A stretch of 64,000 nucleotides of DNA from Vibrio hibernica. Its GTDB lineage: Bacteria > Pseudomonadota > Gammaproteobacteria > Enterobacterales > Vibrionaceae. The notes under the pieces are model-generated. The model ran no database searches. It was not told the origin of the DNA and saw only the letters and a list, made by a program, of their open reading frames with translations. Shown here in pieces: positions 57,467 to 64,000 of this stretch. Within the stretch, counting starts at the first letter, position 1; each line of letters starts with the position of its first letter. The translations under genes were made by a program, and so were the position numbers. The DNA is taken from contig NZ_VHKO01000002.1 in assembly GCF_015223435.1 (NCBI RefSeq), positions 62,001-126,000 of the forward strand, read 5' to 3'.

Positions 57467-58609
57467 CTATTCAGTGCCCGCGATAGATTGGAGTGTTTCA
57501 GATTCATCAGGAAGCACAACTTCCCAGCTTTCGACCCAAGTAATTGATACTTTTTGGCCAATCGAGTGATCAACATCGGGGTCATCTTCATTGAAAAACT
57601 CACTGACCATCACTCGCATGCCAGACTCTTCAAGTTCTACAACAGAATCTAAAGTCACGCCCTTATAGGTTCGTTCTGTGACATGCCCTACAATGCCGTT
57701 ACCTTCAGATTCTTGAATTTCTTCAATACGAATATCTTCAGGTCGAAGTAGGACTTTCAACTCTTGCCCTTGTCGTACTGATTTTTTGAAATGCACAACA
57801 GATTCACAGCCTTCAATGGAAGCAAGAATCGTATTTTCATCAAGCCTACGAATGACGGTCGCATTGAAAACGTTTATCTCACCGATAAAACTTGCCACAA
57901 ATAAGTTTCGAGGTTCTTCATAAATTTCACGTGGAGAGCCATCTTGTTCTATTACGCCATCTCGCATTACGATAATACGATCTGACATAGAGAGAGCTTC
58001 TTCTTGATCATGAGTAACAAAAATAAAGGTGATCCCAAGTTGGCGTTGCAGTCGCTTTAATTCGAGCTGCATTTGTTTTCGCAATTTATAATCTAGTGCA
58101 GAGAGGGATTCATCTAGTAGGAGTACTTTGGGTTTATTCACAACAGCGCGCGCGATCGCAATGCGTTGTTGTTGTCCACCTGAGAGTTGGTGAGGCTGTC
58201 TTTGTGCCATGTTCTCAAGTCGAACCATTTTTAAAGCATCAATGACACGAGTCTCAATTTCCAAATCCGCTACTTTTTGCATACGCAAACCAAAAGCTAC
58301 ATTTTCATAGACGGACATATGTGGAAATAAAGCATAGCTCTGAAATACAGTGTTGACATGTCGTTGTTCTGGGGGAAGTTGCGTCACATCTTCATTTGCC
58401 AGTAATATTTTGCCGCAATCAACGGTTTCAAATCCTGCAATCATTCGTAAAACTGTAGTTTTCCCACAGCCAGATGGACCAAGTATGGTTAAAAATTCAC
58501 CATGATTGACGTTTAGATCTAAGTTTTCAATGATAGTTTTGTCATCAAAAGACTTACTTATGCCAGTTAGTGTAATAACTGTAGATCTATGTAACTGTTC
58601 AACATTCAA
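57467..58609 (-). CDS. potA: Spermidine/putrescine import ATP-binding protein PotA
   Basis: ATPase of the polyamine ABC importer, 380 residues. Walker A is GPSGCGKTT (about 44-52), the Q-loop [10 protein letters not shown], the signature LSGGQQQR, Walker [13 protein letters not shown] and the switch His in FVTHDQEEA; a TOBE domain follows from about 240 ([10 protein letters not shown]). The first in-frame codon matching the family is TTG at 58609; its AGGGAG lies 11 bases upstream, slightly long, so the start is a little uncertain. It is the first gene of potABCD. Confidence 0.95.
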   Translation of the reverse strand: MNVEQLHRSTVITLTGISKSFDDKTIIENLDLNVNHGEFLTILGPSGCGKTTVLRMIAGFETVDCGKILLANEDVTQLPPEQRHVNTVFQSYALFPHMSVYENVAFGLRMQKVADLEIETRVIDALKMVRLENMAQRQPHQLSGGQQQRIAIARAVVNKPKVLLLDESLSALDYKLRKQMQLELKRLQRQLGITFIFVTHDQEEALSMSDRIIVMRDGVIEQDGSPREIYEEPRNLFVASFIGEINVFNATVIRRLDENTILASIEGCESVVHFKKSVRQGQELKVLLRPEDIRIEEIQESEGNGIVGHVTERTYKGVTLDSVVELEESGMRVMVSEFFNEDDPDVDHSIGQKVSITWVESWEVVLPDESETLQSIAGTE

Positions 58610-58936
58610 TTTCGGTATTTCTCCCTAGAAAGAAAAGTATTGCTCAACACAAAAATTTGAGGGCGCATCATAGTCGCCATTGCAGACATTTTCTAGCGGT
58701 TTACAGTTAAATAATGGCTAGGACGGAATGTTTACAAGTAAGCCGGGCATTATCCTCTATTGTTTTGATGATTTCAAAAAAGTTGACATTAAATTCCTAT
58801 TTATTGTTTTATTGTTTAATTTTTCATCATACTTACAAAATGAAATGGATTAAAAATGCTGGAAACTCGCATCTTGAGTTGGCATGGGTATAATGTGCGC
58901 CATAAGCTTATTTGACGCTGTTTGGACAACTAATAC
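58610..58936. promoter_or_regulatory. Divergent promoter region between potA and the bax unit
   Basis: A 327-base region with no supported gene. A perfect -10 hexamer TATAAT lies at 58889-58894 with a G+C-rich discriminator, 42 bases before the next gene, but its -35 is poor. A second candidate has TTGACA at 58783-58788 with a weak TTTTAT 18 bases on. Both point rightward. Confidence 0.4.
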
Positions 58937-59743
58937 ATGAATGATGAACTAGAAAAAGAATTCAATGTCGGAGGTGATCTGACGACAGCCTTAAACGGCC
59001 AATATGAATTAAAAGCGAGCCAGGTAATAAAAGAGGCTTGGCAGTTAACGATGAAGTATTTTTTATCATTCTCACCTACCATTTTCCTTTTATTGATTTT
59101 ACAGATTGCTATCTTCGCCGTGGCGCTGAAACTTCAGCTTGGCGACCCTAGTGTGATCTTACAATTGTTTCAAGATGCCTCGGATATCTCTCAGCATCAA
59201 AATATTATTCAATCGATATTCGTTGCTAATTTTAGTTATGAAATTATCAGTGCACCTTTATATGCGGGTGTCTGCCTTATGGCTATGAGTCATACCACCG
59301 GTTTTAAAACACAACCTCGTCATATGCTGAAAGGTTTGCAGTTTACCGTTCCTCTTATGGTAATGACCTTGATTGCTTTAACCTTGCAAGGTATTGCTGG
59401 GATGGTGTTGCCGTTTTTATCACTATATTTGACTATGGCCTTTAGTCATGCACCATTATTGATTTGTGAGAAACGACTCACTCCCTTGAAGTCTTTGTTG
59501 CTGTCACTAAGAGCAGTCAATAAAAAAATCCTGCCATTAACTGCCATTTATTTATTAGTTATAATGATGTTTTTTGCAGCGGCACTCTTTTATGGCATTG
59601 GCCTTATTTTTGTTTTGCCATTTTATTTTCATGTTAAGGGCGTTCTTTATCGCGATATGTTCGGCATTCGTTTAAAAGTTGTCTCAGGTGGGGGGAATCC
59701 TCCTAATAATGGTAGTAAACAATCTCAGGTATTTAACGCATGA
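58937..59743 (+). CDS. Membrane protein encoded upstream of bax
   Basis: A 268-residue integral membrane protein with about six hydrophobic segments and a soluble, acidic N-terminus (MNDELEKEFNVGGDL) and a Gly/Asn-rich C-terminal tail (GGGNPPNNGSKQ). I do not recognise a biochemical family; a similar uncharacterised gene sits next to bax in other Vibrio genomes. Its TGA overlaps the next ATG by four bases (ATGA), so it is co-translated with the Bax-like gene and may act in the same envelope process. Confidence 0.8.
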   Translation: MNDELEKEFNVGGDLTTALNGQYELKASQVIKEAWQLTMKYFLSFSPTIFLLLILQIAIFAVALKLQLGDPSVILQLFQDASDISQHQNIIQSIFVANFSYEIISAPLYAGVCLMAMSHTTGFKTQPRHMLKGLQFTVPLMVMTLIALTLQGIAGMVLPFLSLYLTMAFSHAPLLICEKRLTPLKSLLLSLRAVNKKILPLTAIYLLVIMMFFAAALFYGIGLIFVLPFYFHVKGVLYRDMFGIRLKVVSGGGNPPNNGSKQSQVFNA

Positions 59744-60504
59744 TTAAAAAACTCATAATGGCTGTCATCATTTTGGCATTTTGGGCTGTGTATTATTTTC
59801 AAAATCATTACTCATCAGATACCACTAAACCTGTTGAAAAAAGCAAAACAGAAAACGTTGATATCAATGCTAAAAAAATGAATTTTTTCGAACAATTACG
59901 TCCTGGCTTTGAAAAGGAAAATCAACGTGTTGAAAGTGAGCGTAGTCAATTACTTGAATTACAATCAGCGCTTGCAGAAAAAAATGTCAGCTCTGGTCTG
60001 CTAAAAAAGGCTTCAACGCTTGCTCAAATGTATGATGTTTCTTTACCTGAAGAGGGTGTCACAAAAGACTGGTTAAGTGATATGTTTATACGAGTTAATA
60101 TTTTACCTGAGGCTCTCGTATTAACTCAGGCGGCAAATGAATCCGCCTGGGGAACATCTCGTTTTGCTCGGGACGCCAATAACTTCTTTGGCCAATGGTG
60201 CTATAGCGAAGGGTGCGGTCTTGTTCCATCGCAACGTGTTGAAGGTGCGACTCATGAAGTGGCAAAGTTTGATAATCCTCAGGCGTCAATTCATGCTTAT
60301 TTCATGAATGTAAACCGTAATGATGCTTATAAAGAGTTACGTAATATTCGTCAAAGTTTGGCTGAGAAAAAAGTGAGTTTATCTTCAACAGCCGCCGCAT
60401 TAGAATTAACGAATGGGCTATTAAGTTATTCAGAAAGAGGTCAAGACTATATAAATGACCTTCAAAGTATGATTAAGCAGAATAAGAATTATTGGAAAAA
60501 TTAA
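59740..60504 (+). CDS. bax: Bax-like N-acetylglucosaminidase
   Basis: Membrane-anchored glucosaminidase-family protein of 254 residues predicted to cleave murein glycan strands. The N-terminal hydrophobic segment (about 4-20) anchors it in the inner membrane with the domain in the periplasm. The family catalytic region is LPEALVLTQAANESAWGTSRFARDANNFFG (about 124-152), where the Glu of NESAWG is the probable catalytic acid. The SYSERGQDYINDLQSMI C-terminal block is typical. The next gene starts 2 bases after its stop. Confidence 0.88.
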   Translation: MIKKLIMAVIILAFWAVYYFQNHYSSDTTKPVEKSKTENVDINAKKMNFFEQLRPGFEKENQRVESERSQLLELQSALAEKNVSSGLLKKASTLAQMYDVSLPEEGVTKDWLSDMFIRVNILPEALVLTQAANESAWGTSRFARDANNFFGQWCYSEGCGLVPSQRVEGATHEVAKFDNPQASIHAYFMNVNRNDAYKELRNIRQSLAEKKVSLSSTAAALELTNGLLSYSERGQDYINDLQSMIKQNKNYWKN

Positions 60505-60506
60505 TA

Positions 60507-61160
60507 ATGAAACGATGGAGATACTCGATATTACTGATGGCACTAACTTGTGTATTGTCTACACCTGTTTATGCACAGCAATATAGGTTTAATTATTCTA
60601 AGCTATACACACAAATGAAGAATAATATAACGGAAGGACACCCTGATATTAAAGTGGGATTTTTCTTCCAACAGCATGATTCCCCGGATCTCTGTCGTAT
60701 TGATAAAGCTTGGATGGAAAAAGAAAAACACTATGAAGAGTTTCATATTCCGGGTAACCAAGAACTGATTGTTCCTCTAGATGATAACTTACGCCAAGTA
60801 GGCCCTTTGGTTTATATTAATACTGAAGAGGGAAAACAGTGTGATTTCTCGATGGTAGTGATGACTAAGCAGCCTTTATCTGGTGATGTCAATTACGATA
60901 AAGTAAAAAGCTTAGTACCTCAAATGGATAAGATGCTTGATGATTTAGGTGGTATGTTTTCTCGTTGGTTTTCGCCAGATGTTGTTGGCTTGACGCTTGA
61001 GTTTTCTAATTTAAATAATGGGTGGATTACTGTTACGAATGGCCAGGATATCGAAATACGAAGTGGCAAAGCTTTAATAAAGCTAGCTGATTTAAAGTCA
61101 GACTCAATTCTACATCTTCCTAAAGCGACATTCAGAACAATGCCATTATTAGAAAAATAA
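60507..61160 (+). CDS. DUF2987-like secreted protein
   Basis: A 217-residue exported protein of unknown function. A signal peptide (MKRWRYSILLMALTCVLSTPVYA) is cleaved before QQYRF. Features seen are the conserved FNYSKLYTQMK region and two Cys (in DLCRIDKAW and KQCDFSM) that could form a disulfide. From memory it matches DUF2987. The ATG at 60507 is preferred to a TTG five codons upstream because it directly follows the bax stop. It forms a co-translated three-gene unit with the two preceding genes. Confidence 0.78.
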   Translation: MKRWRYSILLMALTCVLSTPVYAQQYRFNYSKLYTQMKNNITEGHPDIKVGFFFQQHDSPDLCRIDKAWMEKEKHYEEFHIPGNQELIVPLDDNLRQVGPLVYINTEEGKQCDFSMVVMTKQPLSGDVNYDKVKSLVPQMDKMLDDLGGMFSRWFSPDVVGLTLEFSNLNNGWITVTNGQDIEIRSGKALIKLADLKSDSILHLPKATFRTMPLLEK

Positions 61161-61195
61161 AATATCTTCGTTTTCAGTTCATCAAATACGAATAT

Positions 61196-61279
61196 AAAAA
61201 CACCGAAGGTACATAAATAACCCCCAATGTTGGTTGTCCAATTATTTGGGGTCACTTCAAAACTACCTTCGGTGTTTTT
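61196..61279. terminator. Terminator carrying the second palindromic element
   Basis: The outer arms AAAAACACCGAAGGT (61196-61210) and ACCTTCGGTGTTTTT (61265-61279) are a perfect 15-bp inverted repeat with T-rich flanks on both strands, so it can serve the DUF2987-like gene and convergent ttcA. Its loop is occupied by a 47-base element (61213-61259). Confidence 0.85.
61213..61259. repeat. 47-base palindromic element, copy 2
   Basis: Matches copy 1 (26380-26426) at 41 of 47 positions with no gaps. The right arm is nearly intact (ATTTGGGGTCACTTCA) and the centre GTTGG TTGT CCAAT is kept, but the left arm has lost G residues (ATAAATAACCCCCAAT), so the palindrome is decayed. No clear target duplication remains. 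Confidence 0.8.
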
Positions 61280-61294
61280 TATTTCTATATAGCG

Positions 61295-62242
61295 CTAGAT
61301 ATTACTGACATCTAACTGCATCTTAGGATCAAAGCGGATAACATCTTCATCTGCCATAGAAGCTTGTGGTATTTCTTCTTTATCAAAACCAATATCACCC
61401 CCATTGATTACTCCAGAGTCACGGTCTATGGATTTAAAATCAAACAGTTCGTAATCAGCTAAATGGCTTGGCACTACATTTTGTACCGCTTTAAACATAG
61501 TTTCAATTCGGCCAGGGAAACGCTTATCCCACTCATTGAGCATTTGTTTAATGTTTTGGCGCTGTAAATTTGGTTGAGATCCACATAAATTACACGGAAT
61601 GATAGGGTATTCGCGTAAGTCGGAATACTTGATAATATCTTTTTCACGGCAATAAGCTAATGGACGAATGACAACGTGCTCACCATTATCTGAAACCAAC
61701 TTGGGTGGCATCGCTTTTAATTTACCGCCATGAAACATGTTCAGGAATAATGTCTCTAAGATATCATCACGATGGTGGCCTAAGGCAATTTTTGTCGCGC
61801 CAATCTCTTTAGCTGTACGGTATAAAATACCACGGCGTAAACGTGAACATAGAGAACATGTTGTTTTACCTTCAGGCACTTTATCTTGAACAATTGAATA
61901 AGTATCTTCAGTGACGATTTTGTACTCAACACCTAATTCATCAAGGTAAGCTGGAAGAATATGATCAGGAAAGCCCGGTTGTTTTTGATCTAGGTTTACA
62001 GCAATGAGTTCAAAATGAATAGGAGCACTTTTCTTTAAGCTCATTAAGATATCTAACATGGTGAAACTATCTTTCCCACCAGATAAACACACCATAATGC
62101 GATCACCATCTTCAATCATATTGTAATCAGCAATGGCTTGACCAGTATTACGACGAATACGTTTTTGTAGCTTATTGAAATCATATTGTTTAGCTTTATC
62201 AGCAGACTCGGTTTCTGGTGTGATATTTTGATTTGAACTCAT
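61295..62242 (-). CDS. ttcA: tRNA 2-thiocytidine synthetase TtcA
   Basis: Iron-sulfur enzyme that thiolates cytidine 32 of some tRNAs. It has 315 residues. The PP-loop ATP-binding motif is [14 protein letters not shown] (about 52-65); the Fe-S cysteines lie in [12 protein letters not shown] and [13 protein letters not shown] variable acidic C-terminal tail follows. It is transcribed leftward next to uspE and fnr, the usual neighbourhood. Confidence 0.96.
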   Translation of the reverse strand: MSSNQNITPETESADKAKQYDFNKLQKRIRRNTGQAIADYNMIEDGDRIMVCLSGGKDSFTMLDILMSLKKSAPIHFELIAVNLDQKQPGFPDHILPAYLDELGVEYKIVTEDTYSIVQDKVPEGKTTCSLCSRLRRGILYRTAKEIGATKIALGHHRDDILETLFLNMFHGGKLKAMPPKLVSDNGEHVVIRPLAYCREKDIIKYSDLREYPIIPCNLCGSQPNLQRQNIKQMLNEWDKRFPGRIETMFKAVQNVVPSHLADYELFDFKSIDRDSGVINGGDIGFDKEEIPQASMADEDVIRFDPKMQLDVSNI

Positions 62243-62327
62243 GGTGATAGACCTTAACTTACCAAAACGCTTATGTAGTACATATGTTCAATACATAAAT
62301 GAAGGCCGTATCATACCCACAAATAAT

Positions 62328-62357
62328 AAAAGAGCAATACGATGTAATTGCTCTTTT
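62328..62357 (-). terminator. Terminator of uspE
   Basis: On the minus strand AAAAGAGCAAT / ATTGCTCTTTT is a perfect 11-bp stem with an 8-base loop, followed by ATTATTT. It lies 28 bases after the uspE stop. Confidence 0.85.
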
Positions 62358-62384
62358 AGAATAGTGGATAGCTGTAATGACAAC

Positions 62385-63326
62385 TTAATTATTAGGATCG
62401 AGTGGGCTTATATAGCCATGAGGCTTAAGGGCAAGAATATCACAGTTAATTTTATCAATAACGTTTTCAGCAGTGTTACCAATAAAGACCGCAGATAATC
62501 CCGTCCTTCCTGTTGTTCCTATAATCACAAGTCCTGCTCTGACTTCTGTAGCGACTTTAGGAATTACATCTTCAGGAAGCCCTTCGAGAACTCGAGTATG
62601 ATCTTCATCAATCGTATATTTTTGTCGTAGTGCTTTCATTGACGTTAAATGAAAACCGCGAACTGCATCAGTATAAGAGGTTGGATCAAATTCAGGTAGC
62701 TCAACTGTTACGTTTGCTGGCGTCACAGGGTAAGAGTTTGCTAAATAAACCTCTGCATTAAGCGGTTTCGAAAACTTAATAGCTTGCTCTGTCATATAGT
62801 GATTTAGTGATACATGTGTTTCGCTTTCAGATCCAACATGAACAGAGGCCACAATACTTCCATTGAGAGGCCAATCATGATTTTTGACCAATAAAACAGG
62901 GCAAGGGCATTTACGCAACAAATGCCAATCAGTAGGCGTGAAAAACACAGTCTCTAAGGTATCGTGCTTTCTCGTCGCTTTCAGGAGTAAATCATGTTCC
63001 CCAGCAAAAATCTCACCAATAATGGCTTCGAATGGGCGATGATGCCAAATAACTTTAATTGTAAACTGAATACCCGCTTGAAGGTAAGGTGCAGCTACTT
63101 CTTTCATCCATTCTTCACGTTGTTGTATCACACCTCGGCGCATAGCATCACGTTCATCAGAAGATAACATTGATGTCATGTCATAGGAGAAATCATAGAT
63201 TGAAAGAAAGAAAGTAATCGGTGTAGGGGTTGGGAAATCTCGAACAATTTGAAAAGCACGTGACAGTGCAGATTGTTCAGTGTTGTTGACGTCAGCTACG
63301 ACTAAAATGCTTTTATATTCATCCAT
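62385..63326 (-). CDS. uspE: Universal stress protein E
   Basis: Tandem-domain universal stress protein, 313 residues (316 in E. coli). The first Usp domain begins YKSILVVADVNNTEQSALSRAFQIV; the second carries the ATP-type signature GTTGRTGLSAVFIGNTAENVI at about 280-300, G-x2-G-x9-G-(S/T)-like. E. coli UspE helps in motility, adhesion and DNA-damage tolerance. It is 161 bases downstream of fnr on the same strand, with an fnr terminator between. Confidence 0.95.
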   Translation of the reverse strand: MDEYKSILVVADVNNTEQSALSRAFQIVRDFPTPTPITFFLSIYDFSYDMTSMLSSDERDAMRRGVIQQREEWMKEVAAPYLQAGIQFTIKVIWHHRPFEAIIGEIFAGEHDLLLKATRKHDTLETVFFTPTDWHLLRKCPCPVLLVKNHDWPLNGSIVASVHVGSESETHVSLNHYMTEQAIKFSKPLNAEVYLANSYPVTPANVTVELPEFDPTSYTDAVRGFHLTSMKALRQKYTIDEDHTRVLEGLPEDVIPKVATEVRAGLVIIGTTGRTGLSAVFIGNTAENVIDKINCDILALKPHGYISPLDPNN

Positions 63327-63434
63327 AACAGCTTCCTTAACTTTTCAATATAATCAATATACGAATTTGTCTCTCACTAACTGTAGCTGAATCTTATTTG
63401 TTTTTTAAGTACATAGATCAATCTTTAAAGAGAA

Positions 63435-63466
63435 AAAAGGCCGAATGCACATATATTCGACCTTTT
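63435..63466 (-). terminator. Terminator of fnr
   Basis: On the minus strand AAAAGGTCGAAT / ATTCGGCCTTTT (one G-U pair) with an 8-base loop is followed by TTCTC after a T-rich arm. It lies 22 bases after the fnr stop. Confidence 0.8.
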
Positions 63467-63487
63467 AACTATTTGATTTGACGATTG

Positions 63488-64000
63488 TTAATCATTGACC
63501 ACACCAGCTAACTTCTGTAATTCATCATGGTTATTAATCGTAATGTATTTGCCTTTAACTGCTAAAATATCGCTTTTTTGGAAACGACCTAATAAGCGAC
63601 TGATAGTTTCCACAGTTAAACCAAGATAATTGCCAATGTCACCGCGAGTCATGGTTAAGCGAAACTCTCGAGGAGAGAAACCTCGCTGAGAGAAGCGTGT
63701 TGATAGGTTGTAAAGAAATGCAGCCAAACGTTCCTCTGCATTTTTCTTTGAAAGTAAAAGGATCATATTTTGATCGCCTTTGATTTCATTACTCATCAAA
63801 CGCATGATTTGTTGGCGTAATTTAGGCATCTTTCCTGATAAGTCATCTAAGGTTTCATATGGAATTTCACATATCATCGAAGTTTCAAGTGCTTGTGCAA
63901 AACTTGGGTGTGAATTTTCATTAATTGCATCAAAACCAATCAAATCACCAGCAAGATGAAATGCAGTAATTTGCTCATCACCTTGTTCTGTAATTGTATA
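63488..64000 (-). CDS. fnr: Anaerobic regulator Fnr (5' end cut by window edge)
   Basis: CRP/FNR-family regulator that switches genes to anaerobic metabolism through an oxygen-sensitive 4Fe-4S cluster. The frame is open to the window edge; 170 C-terminal codons are visible. The cyclic-nucleotide-like beta-roll end ([15 protein letters not shown]) is followed by the dimer helix and the helix-turn-helix ([27 protein letters not shown]), whose recognition helix E-T-I-S-R is the FNR specificity motif. The N-terminal Cys cluster lies outside the window. The start codon is not seen. Confidence 0.96.
   Translation of the reverse strand, partial: YTITEQGDEQITAFHLAGDLIGFDAINENSHPSFAQALETSMICEIPYETLDDLSGKMPKLRQQIMRLMSNEIKGDQNMILLLSKKNAEERLAAFLYNLSTRFSQRGFSPREFRLTMTRGDIGNYLGLTVETISRLLGRFQKSDILAVKGKYITINNHDELQKLAGVVND

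Noticed and set aside
63400-63440. FNR box upstream of uspE
   Set aside because: Only a single TTGAT half-site; the second half ATCAA is not at the right distance.

Overview
The window is a chromosomal segment of a gammaproteobacterium, most probably a member of the Vibrionaceae. The evidence is moderately A+T-rich DNA, a trp operon in the order trpE-G-D-CF-B-A with separate trpG and trpD, a MATE pump very close to Vibrio NorM, small families typical of marine gammaproteobacteria (DUF2960-like, DUF2987-like, an AspS-like pilotin, a secreted LigE-type ligase), and enteric-like neighbourhoods (yohJ-yohK-cdd, uvrY-uvrC, ttcA/uspE/fnr). The species cannot be fixed from the sequence. There is no prophage, no CRISPR array and no intact insertion sequence; nearly everything is housekeeping.

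Layout. 1-8 kb: metC (cut by the window edge) and cls, an aromatic amino acid permease, an RluA-type pseudouridine synthase and an RNA methyltransferase, then converging on them a small lipoprotein, yciI, yciA and yciB. 8-17 kb: the complete trp operon on the minus strand with a recognisable TrpR operator, a 39-residue leader peptide with two Trp codons and an attenuator; rnm (yciV) and yciO diverge from it. 17-26 kb: a Tag-like glycosylase, rluB, yciU, efpL, polB, then uvrY-uvrC-pgsA. 26.6-27.3 kb: a tRNA cluster (Cys, Gly, Leu, Gly, and a second identical Cys beyond a terminator). 27.8-37.4 kb: pheST, an unusual gap of about 750 bases, ihfA, tpm, cdd-yohK-yohJ, sbcB and a TerB-like gene. 37.5-50 kb: a TSUP permease, hrpA, an outer-membrane barrel, hxpB, a secreted DNA ligase, norM, a CPXCG protein, a fructosamine-kinase relative lacking its catalytic Asp, nlpC, nagK and a DUF2960-like gene. 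50-64 kb: a two-gene unit of a membrane ATPase-like protein and an MscS channel, cobB, potABCD, a three-gene unit around a Bax-like glucosaminidase, ttcA, uspE and the 3' part of fnr.

How the genes work together. Amino acid supply (trp, metC, aromatic permease, PheRS), translation upkeep (rluB, RluA-like enzyme, methyltransferase, efpL, ttcA, tRNAs), DNA repair (polB, uvrC, sbcB, Tag-like), envelope work (cls, pgsA, nlpC, bax-like, yciB, MscS unit, yohJK) and stress or redox regulation (uvrY, uspE, fnr) are mixed, as in ordinary core chromosome.

Most notable. (1) A 47-base palindromic element occurs twice, at 26380 and 61213, both times in the loop of an intrinsic terminator; the first copy has TG...CA ends and a short flanking direct repeat. 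(2) A membrane protein with a degenerate P-loop is coupled to an MscS channel. (3) A YniA-type kinase has Ser in place of the catalytic Asp. (4) The trp leader and operator are almost fully readable from the sequence.
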